Made by a program: the position numbers and the translations under genes. From contig NC_092563.1 in the NCBI RefSeq assembly GCF_037975245.1, forward strand, positions 26,662,960 to 26,726,959: 64,000 nucleotides of DNA, written 5' to 3'. Under the pieces are notes generated by a model, which did not search any database, was not told where the DNA came from, and saw only the letters and a list, made by a program, of their open reading frames with translations. The stretch is from Apostichopus japonicus (lineage: Eukaryota > Echinodermata > Holothuroidea > Aspidochirotida > Stichopodidae). Shown piece by piece: positions 1 through 12,300 of this stretch (its first letter is position 1; every line of letters starts with the position of its first letter).

Positions 1-489
1 TACCCCAATGAAAACACTGTGTGGTTTTACCCATGCATGCACGACCATTGGGCTAGATGGGTCCAGGCCCCGATCCCCGAGATATTGAGGGGCCGAAAAT
101 TAGAAGGTTAAATCGGAGAAATAAACTTGAGAAAATAGTGTTCCGCCAGATACATTACTTCCAAATAACAAGCTTCAGTGAACGAGATCTATCTTGGCAA
201 TGCACTCCTCTGCGCATGCGCTGTACACACATATTTATAGCGCACATGACCTCCTGTCGGCGCTGCAGCTCACGATCAGGTGGGGCCGCAAAATTTATGT
301 TTGGCTTTGTACCACCATACCTTCACTATATATTCTACAGTGGTTTGCACAGGATTTCAAAGTTGGTTGGGGAGGCGGGACAAATTCCAGTACCCTCACC
401 CCCCCCCCCCTTCCAACTTATTAAGGTATATGAGGCTGTACTTTCGTTGAAGGGCCAGAGACGAATGAAGGATTGTGTACACGAGGGGG
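1..489. other. No gene seen at the left edge
   Basis: Open frames here are short and unconserved, with a C homopolymer near 400. No homology recognised. Confidence 0.5.
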
Positions 490-1840
490 CTGCACTTGGG
501 TCATTTAGCCGACCCATGTGAAGGAGTTTTGAACGTCAAATGGTACATTCTGATGCATTAGTTAAGTATAGCTTTAAACGCAAGATTGTGCTAGTAAATA
601 ACTAGCATAAACTCCAAAATCCCCCCGACTAATTTCGGTAGTGACATGGTTCTTCATGGGAGAGCCACATGTGAATGAAGTATTATATAAAGGCATGGGT
701 ATTGGCGTGGGGTATTTAAAGCCCACCCACTCCCATGTATGATTGGTGTGCGGATCCAGATGATGCATTCTGATGCATAGTTAGACTATACTTTATACTT
801 TTCTATACTGAGGTAGCCCTATGAAACGGAGGTTTGCTAATAAACATTTTGAGTGAGGTTAAACAATAAAGGATGGGGAAGATTACACCCGTAAGTAGTG
901 GTTCTATTCTTTCCCAACAGAATACAACGATCCCCCGACTGAACCATACTCCCCCGACTGACGATGGTGGGGTCATGCCCCCACCACCACCACCCTTTTT
1001 GCGAACACCACTGCTTCATAGCATTAAGGTTGAAAACCGAAAACATGTAACGCATACCCCTGTACGTCCGGTTTCATTTTCATTTTCCATTTTATGGTGA
1101 AATATTCTTTGTTGTGTTCTGCAAAGCGAAACAATTACTGAACTATTTGAGAAATGCCACGATCGTGGAACGCTGAATACGACCGACAAAATTTAAGAAA
1201 AGGAATTTATATAAAGAAGTGCATGGTACTGGCGTGAGGTCTTTAAAGCCCACCCACTCCCATATATGAGTGGTCTGGGGATCTTAATGGTGCATTCTGA
1301 GGAATAGTTAGACTATATTTAGGTTTTTATATAAAACGCTTAGCCTAAAAGGGAAATAATAAATTTTAATTTTCTGACTGATAAAGGCAGGGGCCGGAAC
1401 CTTTATAATGTAGGGTTTGCTGCCCTGGGGTTATTAAAGCCGTCTCCGGTGAGGGGGTTGAGGGTCACCCCCCCCTCCCCGGCAAGATATAGACGTCAAA
1501 TGGTGAATTCGAAGGCATATCAAGGCTATAAGGTAGAATTATACCGAAGGTGCCCTATAAACGGAGGTTTTGCTAATAAATATTTTGAGTGAGGTTTAAA
1601 CAAAAAAAAGGACTGGGGAGGGTACACTCATTAGTGGTCCGATTCTTCCTCAACAGAATGCAACGAACACCCGACTGAACCATATCCCCCCGACTGACGG
1701 AGGCCCTACCACCACCACCACCCCTTTTGCCCCTTTTGTTGTATTATGCGAAGCGGAACAATGACTGAACTATTTGAGAAATGCTACGATCCGGCGAGCC
1801 GCTGAATACGACAGAATTTAAAATATATTTATTATTGTTA
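490..1840. repeat. Degenerate direct-repeat array, unit about 700 bp
   Basis: Blocks recur in the same order: CGTCAAATGGT...CATTC at about 533 and 1493; TTTAAAGCCCACCCACTCCCAT at about 714 and 1240; and a long block of about 250 bp at 835-1010 and 1550-1740 (GCTAATAAACATTTTGAGTG, CCCCGACTGAACCATA, CCACCACCACC). Frames in it are not conserved between copies. Confidence 0.75.
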
Positions 1841-1986
1841 CGTGTCACCCTTCAGCGCTCCAGATGATGATAAGATACTAAGCAACAATGCCAAAAGTCT
1901 TTTGGGAACTGAGAATGAACCGTGAACTTACATATATAATGAACAGAATAAAAAATCGACTGCAACTATACAATCAAAGGTTGACC

Positions 1987-2380
1987 TTAAAGGGAGTGAA
2001 GACTCGAGCACGAAGAAACGTCTGATGACGGTAATCTGACCTAGTTTCGAATGAGGTGCAACAGTGTTAGACACCATCATCGATCCCAGAAAATACACAT
2101 ACAGCTTGCTACCGTCGGTAATTAGACACTAATGCACAGTCAATACATACAGCTACGGTCAATACCCACAACACAATGTACATAGCAAAGATGGAAATCT
2201 CAGCAGGGAGTTATTATGGAGCTCCCTGATCTCAGATCCAGATAAAAGATAACAAGGCATCACTTTTCATTACCTTCTGCATTTTGTAGCATTAAGAAGA
2301 AAACTTCACTTACAAGCAACGGAAAGTTAACTCTTTCAAAGGGCGGCACGCGGTTTGGAGCGAGTCTTCAATGCCTTTAA
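1987..2380. mobile_element. MITE with TTAAAGG ends, copy 1
   Basis: The ends are imperfect inverted repeats (TTAAAGGGAGTGAAGACTC and the complement of TTAAAGGCATTGAAGACTC). The interior is colinear with 53045-53387 and has no long frame. TTAA at the tips may be part of the target duplication. Confidence 0.7.
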
Positions 2381-3340
2381 ATCCAAACTTACCCATGCGC
2401 GTTTTACCCCGAACTGTTCTGTACTATTCAGTCCATGGCACCACACAACCAACTACACGCGCAGCTTTCAATCTTCTGCACAGCACGGCAAGCACTCTAT
2501 ATCTGCCAGCATTTACACTCAACAGCACACAAAACAATACAGACAAAACTATACACCCAGAACCTCGAAAAACTAAATCTGGTTCTGATGGCTGGCCTTA
2601 ACCTTTTAAGACGGAATGAATACCGAATTGCCACTGACTATATTTTCGACTTATTTGAACCGGTTCCCTATATTTGACAGAATATGTTCAGATTTTTAAA
2701 TTAAAAAATTTAGTGTAAACTTTAAATGATATTCCTCTCCTCTACGAATTACGATCACCCCCTACACCCCAAAAAAAAAAAAAATACTGACCGAATACGC
2801 ACAATGTGTAAACACTTTTATGGAATCTTGGTTTCATTTTGTAAATAGATCAACTGAATGTAAAATATTCTATGAATTGCAAGGGCAAGGCAATAGACAA
2901 ACACTATAATAACGAAATAAATAAAATAGAAACGTAGCCTTCATATTTTGTCTGTCCCATTTTTGCCTTAGCTCTAGACATTTGAAAAGAAACGAAACTG
3001 TATTCAAAAATAAATATGCTGCGGTATGACATTTACAATAACAACAAAAGGTATCTTTTGTTTGCAAGTTTTCACAGGCTATCTGCGTAAAGTTGTTTGC
3101 ATTAAAATACTTAACAGCAATTAGCTGGTCCTACAAAAATCATCTGAGCGTCAGACAGGAATAATAGCTCTCTTCATGTCTAAAATTTTCTTGGAATTTT
3201 CAAGCAGGTTTTAAATATAAAGTCCTTCAGTTTTTATCAATCCTCAATAATACTTAAAGTCGATCATCAAAACGAACGCAACGAGATTGTCGGAAATATT
3301 TGTCAAGTATCAATCGATCAGTATACCACACCGCATATAG
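2381..3340. other. AT-rich region upstream of the trefoil gene
   Basis: No recognisable coding sequence. It should hold the promoter of the gene starting at 3341, but I cannot place a core element. Confidence 0.4.
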
Positions 3341-6300
3341 ATGTATTCCTACAGGGTAAAAGCGCCGTACCGCAGCAACGGTATCGTTACCATGTTAATG
3401 GTATCACTTCTCTGTTGTGGTGATGTGTGCAGCTTAGGAAAAGCAGAAGGTGAGTAAATCTTCTTTGGTTTTAGTTATTATTATTCTGTTATTTTATCTT
3501 TGCTGTGACACAAGTTTCATAGTGATATTACACCGTGACTATTCCACGGATAACTTTGCAGCACGGCGAACGGTGCCACACCGGCCACGGCCGTTACATG
3601 TCAACAATATTAATTGATAATTAACCACATTCGCTGCTTTATGAACCTTACCCAATCTCAATAGCTACTTTATTGTTCATATTTGATAATATTCTAAGAT
3701 ATATATATTTCTGAACATTTCATACTATACATATAATATACTAAAACAAAGTAAATACATATATAACTACATGTTATGTTACATGTGGTTTTATTTTTGG
3801 CTTTAAAGAGATATAACAGTCTTGGCATTTTCATAACTGTATGTCAATTAACGATTACCATTCCTTTGACCTAAGACAGCAATTACTTTAACATGTTTTC
3901 GGAAATCGTCATCGTGTTTATACATGTTAATCAAAGTACAGCTGATGTCCACAAGAACAACAAAGGATGGATTGAAGGTGATTCAGAAATTTTTAGAAAT
4001 TTGTTTGTTAAAAGTGGATATGACTATATAGGTATTTGATTCTGAAGGTTTATCTCGAAGAAATATCGTTTTGAAATTTATGTTCCAGTTTTCTGTTTAG
4101 CGGCAAGATTTGAATTTTCGTGAAGTCAGAAATCGGCAAAAATTTTTGAGGTCACGGGGTCAGACTACCAACTGATTCCGAGAAGGGCGGTCGGAACAGT
4201 TTTCAGTTAACACGTTAACTTTGTTCCTCTTCTCGTTTAAAATCTAAATTATCATACCACGGAAGTCTAGTGCTGTGATTATATACACGCCATTAGCTAT
4301 TATAATGGTTGGGTAGGACATACAGACCCGTCGTTGGTTATGACGGGGACATAATTTCTCTTTGACCCTTTTTCTCTCTTCGTTTTCCTCTATATTTTCT
4401 ACGAAAATGCGAATGTTTTATCCCATATTTTCTTGAGCTGCCTGTATATTATTTCCCCTGGGCCCCCTTATTGACCCTGGATAGATGGACTGTATAGCTA
4501 CTGACCCTCTCACCAAGCAGCTTATGAGAAAATCACGAACTTAGCTAGCTTGTGTAACTAAATTGAATTGTTGGACGGAAACTGCGAAACTTTCGCTAAA
4601 AAAGTATTTGCTGTATGTGAGGTTATAATGTCACCAGCATTGCCTCTGATTCTCGTTAAAACTGCCAAAAGATGTCGAAGTTTATATACTTGAGTCGATA
4701 TTATTATTATTAAAAAAAATGCATAGAAGATAGTACAGAAGCATCAAAATGTTGAAGTATACATACAGTCATCACAAGAACAATCTTATTTACAATGTAA
4801 TTATCACTGCGGGGGAGACCTGGCAGAATCAATGCTTATTTAAATTCCAGGCCACCCTCTGTACTTAATTAATTGATTTACTTATTACTAAACTTTAACG
4901 TATATAAGTCCCACCCACCCCAAAAGACGAAGAAGAAGAAGAAGCAGGGAGAAAAAAGATCAGTACTTATCTAACAAATGATTTTTTAAAGCCAATTTAA
5001 AGGAAGTCAAAGAGGGTTGGTTACTTTACAGTTCCCTATAACCATAAAATGGACCAAATTATAAGACAGTTACACGCAACCGGTTGAGTCTCAGACACGA
5101 CCATTACATGGAACCATTAGTTGCAACGTTGAAGATATGTGTGATCAGTGTGGGTCTTCGTGACACATTTCGTTTTGGGCTTCGGGTGGGTCTCGTGTGG
5201 AGAGACAGGGGTGGGGAGGGGTTGTATTTATACATATAGGGGCGGACTGTGTCTTAAAACCGGCCCGGACATTTTCCACCTAGACCGGCCCATTATTCAT
5301 TGATATGCTACTTACATATAATCGTCGTTTTGTGGGAGGGGTCTAAGAGAGGCGGTTTCCCCCTCCCATTAGAGGTTTTTTGTTAAGGAAAGTTAAGTTA
5401 AGGAATGCCAGATGCAAAATGGTGCTATATTTCTCAATTTTGTAGGTTACAATAATCCTTTTCCCCCAAAAAAAATCCAGAAGCAAAAGTCTTGATTGAA
5501 CTGAGGCAAGTTAAAAACGTCAACAAAATAGACAAAAATATATGTTTTAGACTGGATGTCATTTAGTTTTTCAAGCAATGTGTGACAACATGCTTGAAAA
5601 AAATAGAAAAAAAAACAAAATTAGCACGGGCGGGTTGCCAATAGCACGTTCCTTTGTTACGAACTAACAGACTAACTAACATGGTGATTTCATGAGCTGA
5701 TTCCCACAGTTAAAAATATATTTCTACACAGCCCGTCTGTTTTCTATTAACTACTGTGAAAATGGGCTGTAATTTTTACTAGGCTCCCCAGCCCACCGGG
5801 CCCACCGGGCCCACCGGGCCACCGGGCCACCGGGCATTGCCCAAATGCCCGTGTGGCCAGTCCGCCACTGCATATATCTTACACATTTGGCCTGGGATAT
5901 GATAGATTTCGGTAAAGTATATCCACAAATCTAATGCAAATTATCGTTACGTAATTGTTTGTCAAAGCTTTCCTCGGATAAGTTAATAAAATCATCTCTC
6001 ACATTTCAAATCACATGGCTTAATACATTTCTTATTTCCCCCCCCCCCCTTTTTTTGTTCTGCTTTTCTTGTGTCTGTAGATGATGTGCATCTTTCCCCT
6101 CGACAGTTTTTTCAACTCAGAGCGCAAAATGGACAATGCCTCACTCTTTCTGACACCGAAGGACGCCTTAGTGACTGTACGAATGAGTTTGGTGACATAT
6201 CGAAATCAACAATATACCGCCTCCATGGAGCACCGGGTAATCAGCGGATCGAATTATTTGGATCAAGTCAATGTTTGGATCGAGAGCACTGTCATTCCAG

Positions 6301-7438
6301 CACATCTAATTTACGCTCATCTGATTGTAGTCACTGCGGAGCCATTCATTGGGACTTGAGAAAAGACGGGACCCTACGGGAGGACAAGGGTTTGAACTGT
6401 ATCTACGCGGTACAATCTGCTAACACAGTCGAGGTGCACCACACCTCCGATGGTTGCACACCGTTTAAGGTGGCGGTAATTGGCGATTCCTTACTATTGA
6501 AAACGGTTACATATGGTGACTGTCTGTCTAATGGTGTATTTACAGACTGTGAATCTGCTTCCAGGTTTATGGTGTTCGGTTTACCGTACAATTACCAATT
6601 TAGGAACGTTATCACTGGCACTTGCCTCGACAGAGAGCACTGTCATTTTTCGACATCGAATATCCGACTATTTGATTGCACACACTGCGGTGCTATCCAT
6701 TGGTCGATTGACGGTACGAAAGTTGGTGAGGACTCAATGCAGAATTGCGTTGACCGAGGTCAAGATAACGCAGCTGTCATGGCTCACTGCAGCGATGGCT
6801 GGGAGAAGATCATATTCGAGATATTTTATTCAATCTATGCATCGGAGGACAATATCGACTCACCGACATTCCTCTCCGGTTTCCCGAAAGCTGATGTATC
6901 ATCGTACACAGAGAATTTGACAAAACTTTCTCTCCGAGGTTTACGAATATACAAGGACGAACTCGGTGTGACTTCACGATTAGAGTTTGTACAGGCGTTG
7001 CCCATAAAAGATGCATTTTCTGTAGAAACCAATCTAGGTGTTTACCAAGTCCGATACTGGGTAACAACCATTGTCACAAACGAACCATATGACACCGATC
7101 TGCTGCGCAAACTCACAAACAAATTCATGAACGATCCTGAAGGGATAAGGGCAATTTACGTGAGGTATGGCGCAGTAGATGACACTTGGCTGCACTTTGG
7201 TGAAAACGATGGTCTGATAAGCCTCTTTGTCACCGATGACGATACTCCTGGAGAAATAAGTAGAAGTTCATACGATGCCGCAATAGTACATTTGGATACA
7301 GAGCTCAAAAAACACAACTGGTGGCTAAGTTCACCCTCCGTACACCATCAAAAACATGAACAAACATACTTCAATTTTCGGGGTGATACCCCATTTCACC
7401 AAGCTCTGTACTGGCCGGTTATCAAGAGAGATGAGTGA
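3341..7438 (+). CDS. Secreted protein with two tandem beta-trefoil-like repeats and an unrecognised C-terminal domain
   Basis: Two coding exons, 3341-3449 and 6081-7438, join in phase 1 across a GTGAGT...TGTAG intron and give 488 residues. Exon 1 encodes a hydrophobic leader (about residues 15-31, MLMVSLLCC) that reads as a signal peptide, so the product is probably secreted. Exon 2 holds two copies of a roughly 117-residue module, each carrying CLDREHC near residues 101 and 218, followed by STSN, DC-x-HCGAIHW and a Gly/Asp-rich turn. The spacing, Cys pattern and terminal Trp resemble ricin-type beta-trefoil lectin domains. Residues about 290-488 form a separate domain that I do not recognise. 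Two N-terminal trefoils plus a C-terminal domain of this size is also the layout of the holothurian haemolytic lectin CEL-III. That is a similarity of layout only; no sequence relationship was tested. A poly(A) signal candidate lies at 8061-8066. The open frame is certain; function is inferred. Confidence 0.72.
5237..5870. mobile_element. Probable hAT-like element in intron 1 of the trefoil gene
   Basis: The left end (TAGGGGCGGACTG) and the right end (CAGTCCGCCACTG) are imperfect inverted repeats. CATATA borders both sides, suggesting a damaged target duplication. Near the right end is a short array of CCACCGGGC repeats (5790-5838). Confidence 0.5.
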
Positions 7439-9343
7439 TACCGAAATACTGATGGGCTAACACGAAGCTAAGACGTTATAGCACCCATGTTTATAGGCAG
7501 TATATCGTTCTATAATGTTAAGCTGGGTTTTGGGGTCTTTTAAAGTTAGCATTTATTATTACTTTTCCCCTAATCTTTCGCAGATACGATTAATAAGAGG
7601 GAAGTATGTTATTTTGTATACTATTTTAATTTGATGTATTCAAAAGTTATTCTCTGCGTTTACAACTCTCAGTCCAAACTATGTACACTATAGAGACCAA
7701 GTAAGATAGAATGGAACGATAAACGTTTAAATTAGTCCTTCTTTCTTTGTTTTCTCAAAGTATCACTTTATCAATTAGATATGTCGATCTTATAACTAAG
7801 TATATCTTATACAATAACTCTCTCGTGAAATTGTGGTTTATACATACTATCCTGGAAAAATTCAGCAATAACTCCTTATTAACCGAAGAACTGTAAACTA
7901 TGCAAAAAATGTCGGTTTCGATGAGGAACATTTAATTAAAGCAAATTGTGATAACTAACAAAATATATATCAACAATTAAGAGAAAAACTGTCTGCAACT
8001 GTCGGTTATCTACATTAGAGAATATTTTACTTTGAGACAGACAGCCATAATATAATAACAAATAAATGTATCAATCTATAATGATGTAAGTGTAATTTCA
8101 TGGTGAACGGTCTTATATTTTCAGGGTATATATAAATGTGTCATTTTTTCATTTATAAACTCAGCTTTGTTCGCTATCTCAAGGTGTATCACGAAAGTAC
8201 ATGAAACAAGTCTTCCTGGCAGCAAATGTTACAAAATATATTCATATATTTAGCCTATGTACTTTATTTGTACTTTGATTGAGGGAAGGGAACAAATAGT
8301 TCGGTTTTTTGTCACCTACCCCACCCAACCAATCACCCCTCCCCCACTTCACCCCACTGCGTTCCTATCCGCAGTTCTAGTTTGGATTATAATTTAATAT
8401 TTTATGATCCGCAAGTTAATCGAGGAATTGAATAATTGAGGAAAATAACATTGCTGACAAGCTCCACCCTCCCCCTCCCCCTGCTCCGTCCTGTGAAAAT
8501 CAGAAGTCGGCCCCAAATCGATACCAACTGAATCAAAACTCATAACAGGATTCTATATGTCCCCTTTACGTCTACATTTCCCAAATTAGCGTCGGCATAA
8601 TTAGTTAGTACTATCAACTATTGCATCTAGCTTCACCACCTGCTTAATTGTGCTCAAGAATAATGAATCGAAAACATAGCAAAGGATAAGAAGAATTGAA
8701 GTAAATACATTCCAAAATACATGCATATAACCTACAGTGGAATGACGACTCCCCCCCCCCCCCCCCCTTATTGGTTTCGAACCTCTGGACACTCATACAA
8801 TAAATGTCCATAGCCGAGTTGAGTGCCCGCGTATAAAGCGAGAGGCCCGGGCTTGAATCCCGGTGAAGGCTTGAAGTTTATCACTGTTCTGTATTTTTCA
8901 GCTCTAATTAGAAAATAAATATCTGCTTTAGTTGGCTAAATATTGTGCAAACCTTGCTAGGACAGTTGGTCTCAAAGAATCAGGTCCTTCCCAAAATTGA
9001 TATAGTACACTCCGTCAAATATGATGTATGCGCGCCCCTGATCGCTCATTTGTTTTTCATCTAAAGTTCATCAAAGTTTGGTACAACCAATCATAGCCAT
9101 TTCGGTCGCAAATTAGACTGTCCTTTTACTATGAAACTGTTATTTTGATTCATGTTATAAAATCTTACCACATAGGGTAGGGGTTCAGTTGCAGTTCCCA
9201 TAGCTCTTTGTTTCCGATTTGGCACTCCATAGGAAGTCTGCTGCTTTCAATCAAACTTCATTAGCGCTTTTGGTAATGTGAGAAACTCTTACCTGGGTCG
9301 TCTAATCCTCTCTACTTGTTGTTTCTTCACATATTTATTACAG
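7439..9343. other. Intergenic region between the trefoil gene and SEH1
   Basis: Contains the trefoil 3' UTR, poly-C tracts (8336-8345, 8751-8767), the tRNA-like sequence at 8805 and presumably the SEH1 first exon, which I could not locate. Confidence 0.4.
8805..8878 (+). mobile_element. tRNA-like sequence: SINE head or tRNA pseudogene
   Basis: An A-box-like TAGCCGAGTTGAGTGCC is followed by a T-arm-like stem CCGGG-CTTGAAT-CCCGG. No convincing acceptor or anticodon arm is seen, so this is probably not a functional tRNA. Confidence 0.45.
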
Positions 9344-9346
9344 ACT

Positions 9347-12300
9347 ATGTATGTTGCACGAAATATTTCAGCAGATCATAAAGATCTTATTCATGATGTT
9401 GCTTTTGATTTCTACGGTAGGCGAATGGCTACATGTTCCAGTGATCACAGCGTTCAGGTAAACTTTATTTGCGTAGCCTAGCTAGGCTAGGTCTTACTTT
9501 AGCTCACGAGTTATCGATCACGTATACATAGTGGTACTATAGTATACTATAGTACTACTACTGCGGTTAATGTAGGTATATGGCTAGCGAGAAGTTTGAT
9601 GAGCTGGTCACATTTTAGGGTGGTGTACGGTCATTCTGCGATGCTACGCGAACAAACGTTGTTTTAAAGGTAATTGATGTTGTTCTGTCTGTGTTTTGGA
9701 TTTATCCTTCAAGTGCAACTGTAGGCCTAGGCTAGCAGAGGTTTCGCTGTTTGCTAGGCCTAAGTAGATTATGGATAAAGGTCTTGAGTCAAAGCAATGA
9801 AAAAAATTCCTTCATGGACGCGCTAAATTTATGGTGTAGACCTGGTTCCAGTCCTAGGGGAAATAATTCATCAATTGACGCATCTTCAAAATTAATGCAA
9901 TGATAACGCAGGCAGTGTCAACATTTTGCAGCCAAGCAGAGCTAAATATTTGATAAGTTTTCATCCGTTTCAGGTACATGCTGATCAAAGTGTGTTTTTT
10001 TAAAGCTATTTACACCCTCCCCCAGGTTTGCACATTTTTTGGCATTTGGAAATCTTACTTCCTAAAAATCACCAAAATTACCTCAATATGAAACCACTAC
10101 ATTCTGGGGCCTGACTGAGCGTAGCGGCTCAGACTTCAGAGCATAGCAAATAACATCGAACGTCAATGGATGTATACTTAGTCCTACACAACAATAAGCT
10201 TATCGACGAATGTGTCGATTATACTTTGAGTAGGCACAGAACAATAAATATTTTGAGATCATTACATTTCTGAGGAACTACACAATGAAAAATGCATCCA
10301 GTTGAGAGATTTGGATTTTTTAGACGTCGTTAATCAAATCCTTAAGTGCGTCAATTATGAGCCCACCATGCTACAACTTGATGAGCACCTTCTTCTGAAC
10401 AATGTGCAAAATTAAGTCAATTTTATTAAAGCTGTATTGGCTAAATTAAACTTACATTTGAGAAAATGTACAGTTTGACTACAAATCAAGTGCACTGTGT
10501 CTATTAGTGCAGCCATGTTTGTATAACGCAGTATCGGAGTAAGGGAACAACCAAAGTCACTGTACATCACTATTACTTAGTTAGGCCTAGGGCCTACCAA
10601 GGAAGTGTGGCTTACTGGGACAATGTTGTGAACTTAACAAGGTCAGGCTAGCCTCTATGTAGGCCCCAGACCTAGTTATAGAAAAGAAAGTTACCAGTTT
10701 GATTCTTAATGCCGTAAGAAAGACCCAAGAAAAGCTACAGTTTTGGGGTGTAAGTAAATAGATAAGATCCCATTCCAACCTGTTCTTGATCACCCCAGCA
10801 TGTTTTCCATTCATCATATCAGTTTTTGCAAAATTTAAACCACTTGGCCAAACCCAGGAGGCTGTTATGTAACCAAATTTTTCACCATTTTGTCATACTA
10901 ACTCTATACTACTTTAATTTGCAGTCTTATAAACTTTAAATCAGAGTGCTCAGCCTTGAAATACATTTCATCCTTGTTTTTTTTTTCTTTTCTTTTCCTT
11001 TCTTAAATCCAGGTCTGGGACATAAATGACAAGAATGAATGGCACTGTACAGCAAGTTGGAAGGTAGGCATTGACTTGTCAAGCACAATCTTTATTTTTG
11101 TAATGTATATGTTAATATTCGTGGTTGTGAAATTTTAGAAGTACGCAAATTGATTTTTTGCCACCGCAGGTGAAAGGTGCCCACTGTATAGAGTAACCAG
11201 TAACCACAGGTAACAATTTTTAAAGTTGATGTTCTCCTCGCAGTCCAGTTGGATGAAAAATATATCTTTGAAATACTTCAAGTTGGAAGGTACTGCCTAC
11301 TGCGATGCTCATACTGAGCTTTGTAATTACATTATTGTTCTGGGACATTGCTGACAGAGTATACGTGGCGAGTTGTTAGGTATGTAGCTTCTCCATAACA
11401 ATGTTACTCGGCTGCATAGGTGCAAAGTTGAGATTCGGTCAATGTACTTAGGTGAGTCAGATATATGCATTCTAATGTTACCTGACATCTACTACCTCTA
11501 ATGAACATCTCAGTATGACTAACCGTTACGGTACAACAATACCAGATATACTTATGCAACTTTAAAAAAGTCTTGAAGTTAGTCGGATATTCTTATGATT
11601 CTTCACTTGAGTGAAAGTGTTTTATTTTATTTTATTGCCTTTGTCAATTGTCTCTTCCAGACTCACAGTGGTTCTGTTTGGAGAGTGACCTGGGCTCATC
11701 CAGAGTTTGGCCAGGTATTGGCGTCTTGCTCATACGACAGAATGGCAGCAATTTGGGAAGAGATTGGTGAGTCTTCTTCACAGAACAGTACTGTTATAAG
11801 GATATTAAATCTGGTGTCTTGCGGAAGCAACGACTCAAAAACGTATTGCATCCGCTCAGGGGGAAAAAAACTTGTGACAGTCATTCCCATCGTGAAAATA
11901 TGCAGTTTAATATACATCCAATATGAACACACAATATTGATGTTTTAAATATACACACCATATCTATATTTTAAATAAAAACTCAGTTTGAAGTAATGCT
12001 TTGGCACATGCTGGCTTGTGTGGAAAGTTCCAATAGCATCATTACATCTAGTAGTAACATGCAGAAAAACAAATGTAGTTACTATATACTAAGGGACAAT
12101 GCCAAATTGTGATCATAAAGTGGGAATTATCACTGTTACTGTAACTACAGTAGCAGACCGAGTGACTCCCGTACCCGAGTGCCTCCCATACCCGAGTGAC
12201 TTCCGTACCCGAGTGACTTCCGTACCCGAGTGACTCCCGTACCCGAGTGCCTCCCGTACCCGAGTGACTCCCGTACCCCAGTGACTCTCGTACCCGAGTG

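Noticed and set aside
2355-2677. Three overlapping small frames
   Set aside because: They start in the end of the TTAAAGG MITE, have no shared protein pattern and no splice context.
6071-6080. GTG start for the trefoil protein
   Set aside because: These bases are the pyrimidine-rich acceptor region; the real start is ATG 3341 in exon 1, which joins in phase and supplies a signal peptide.
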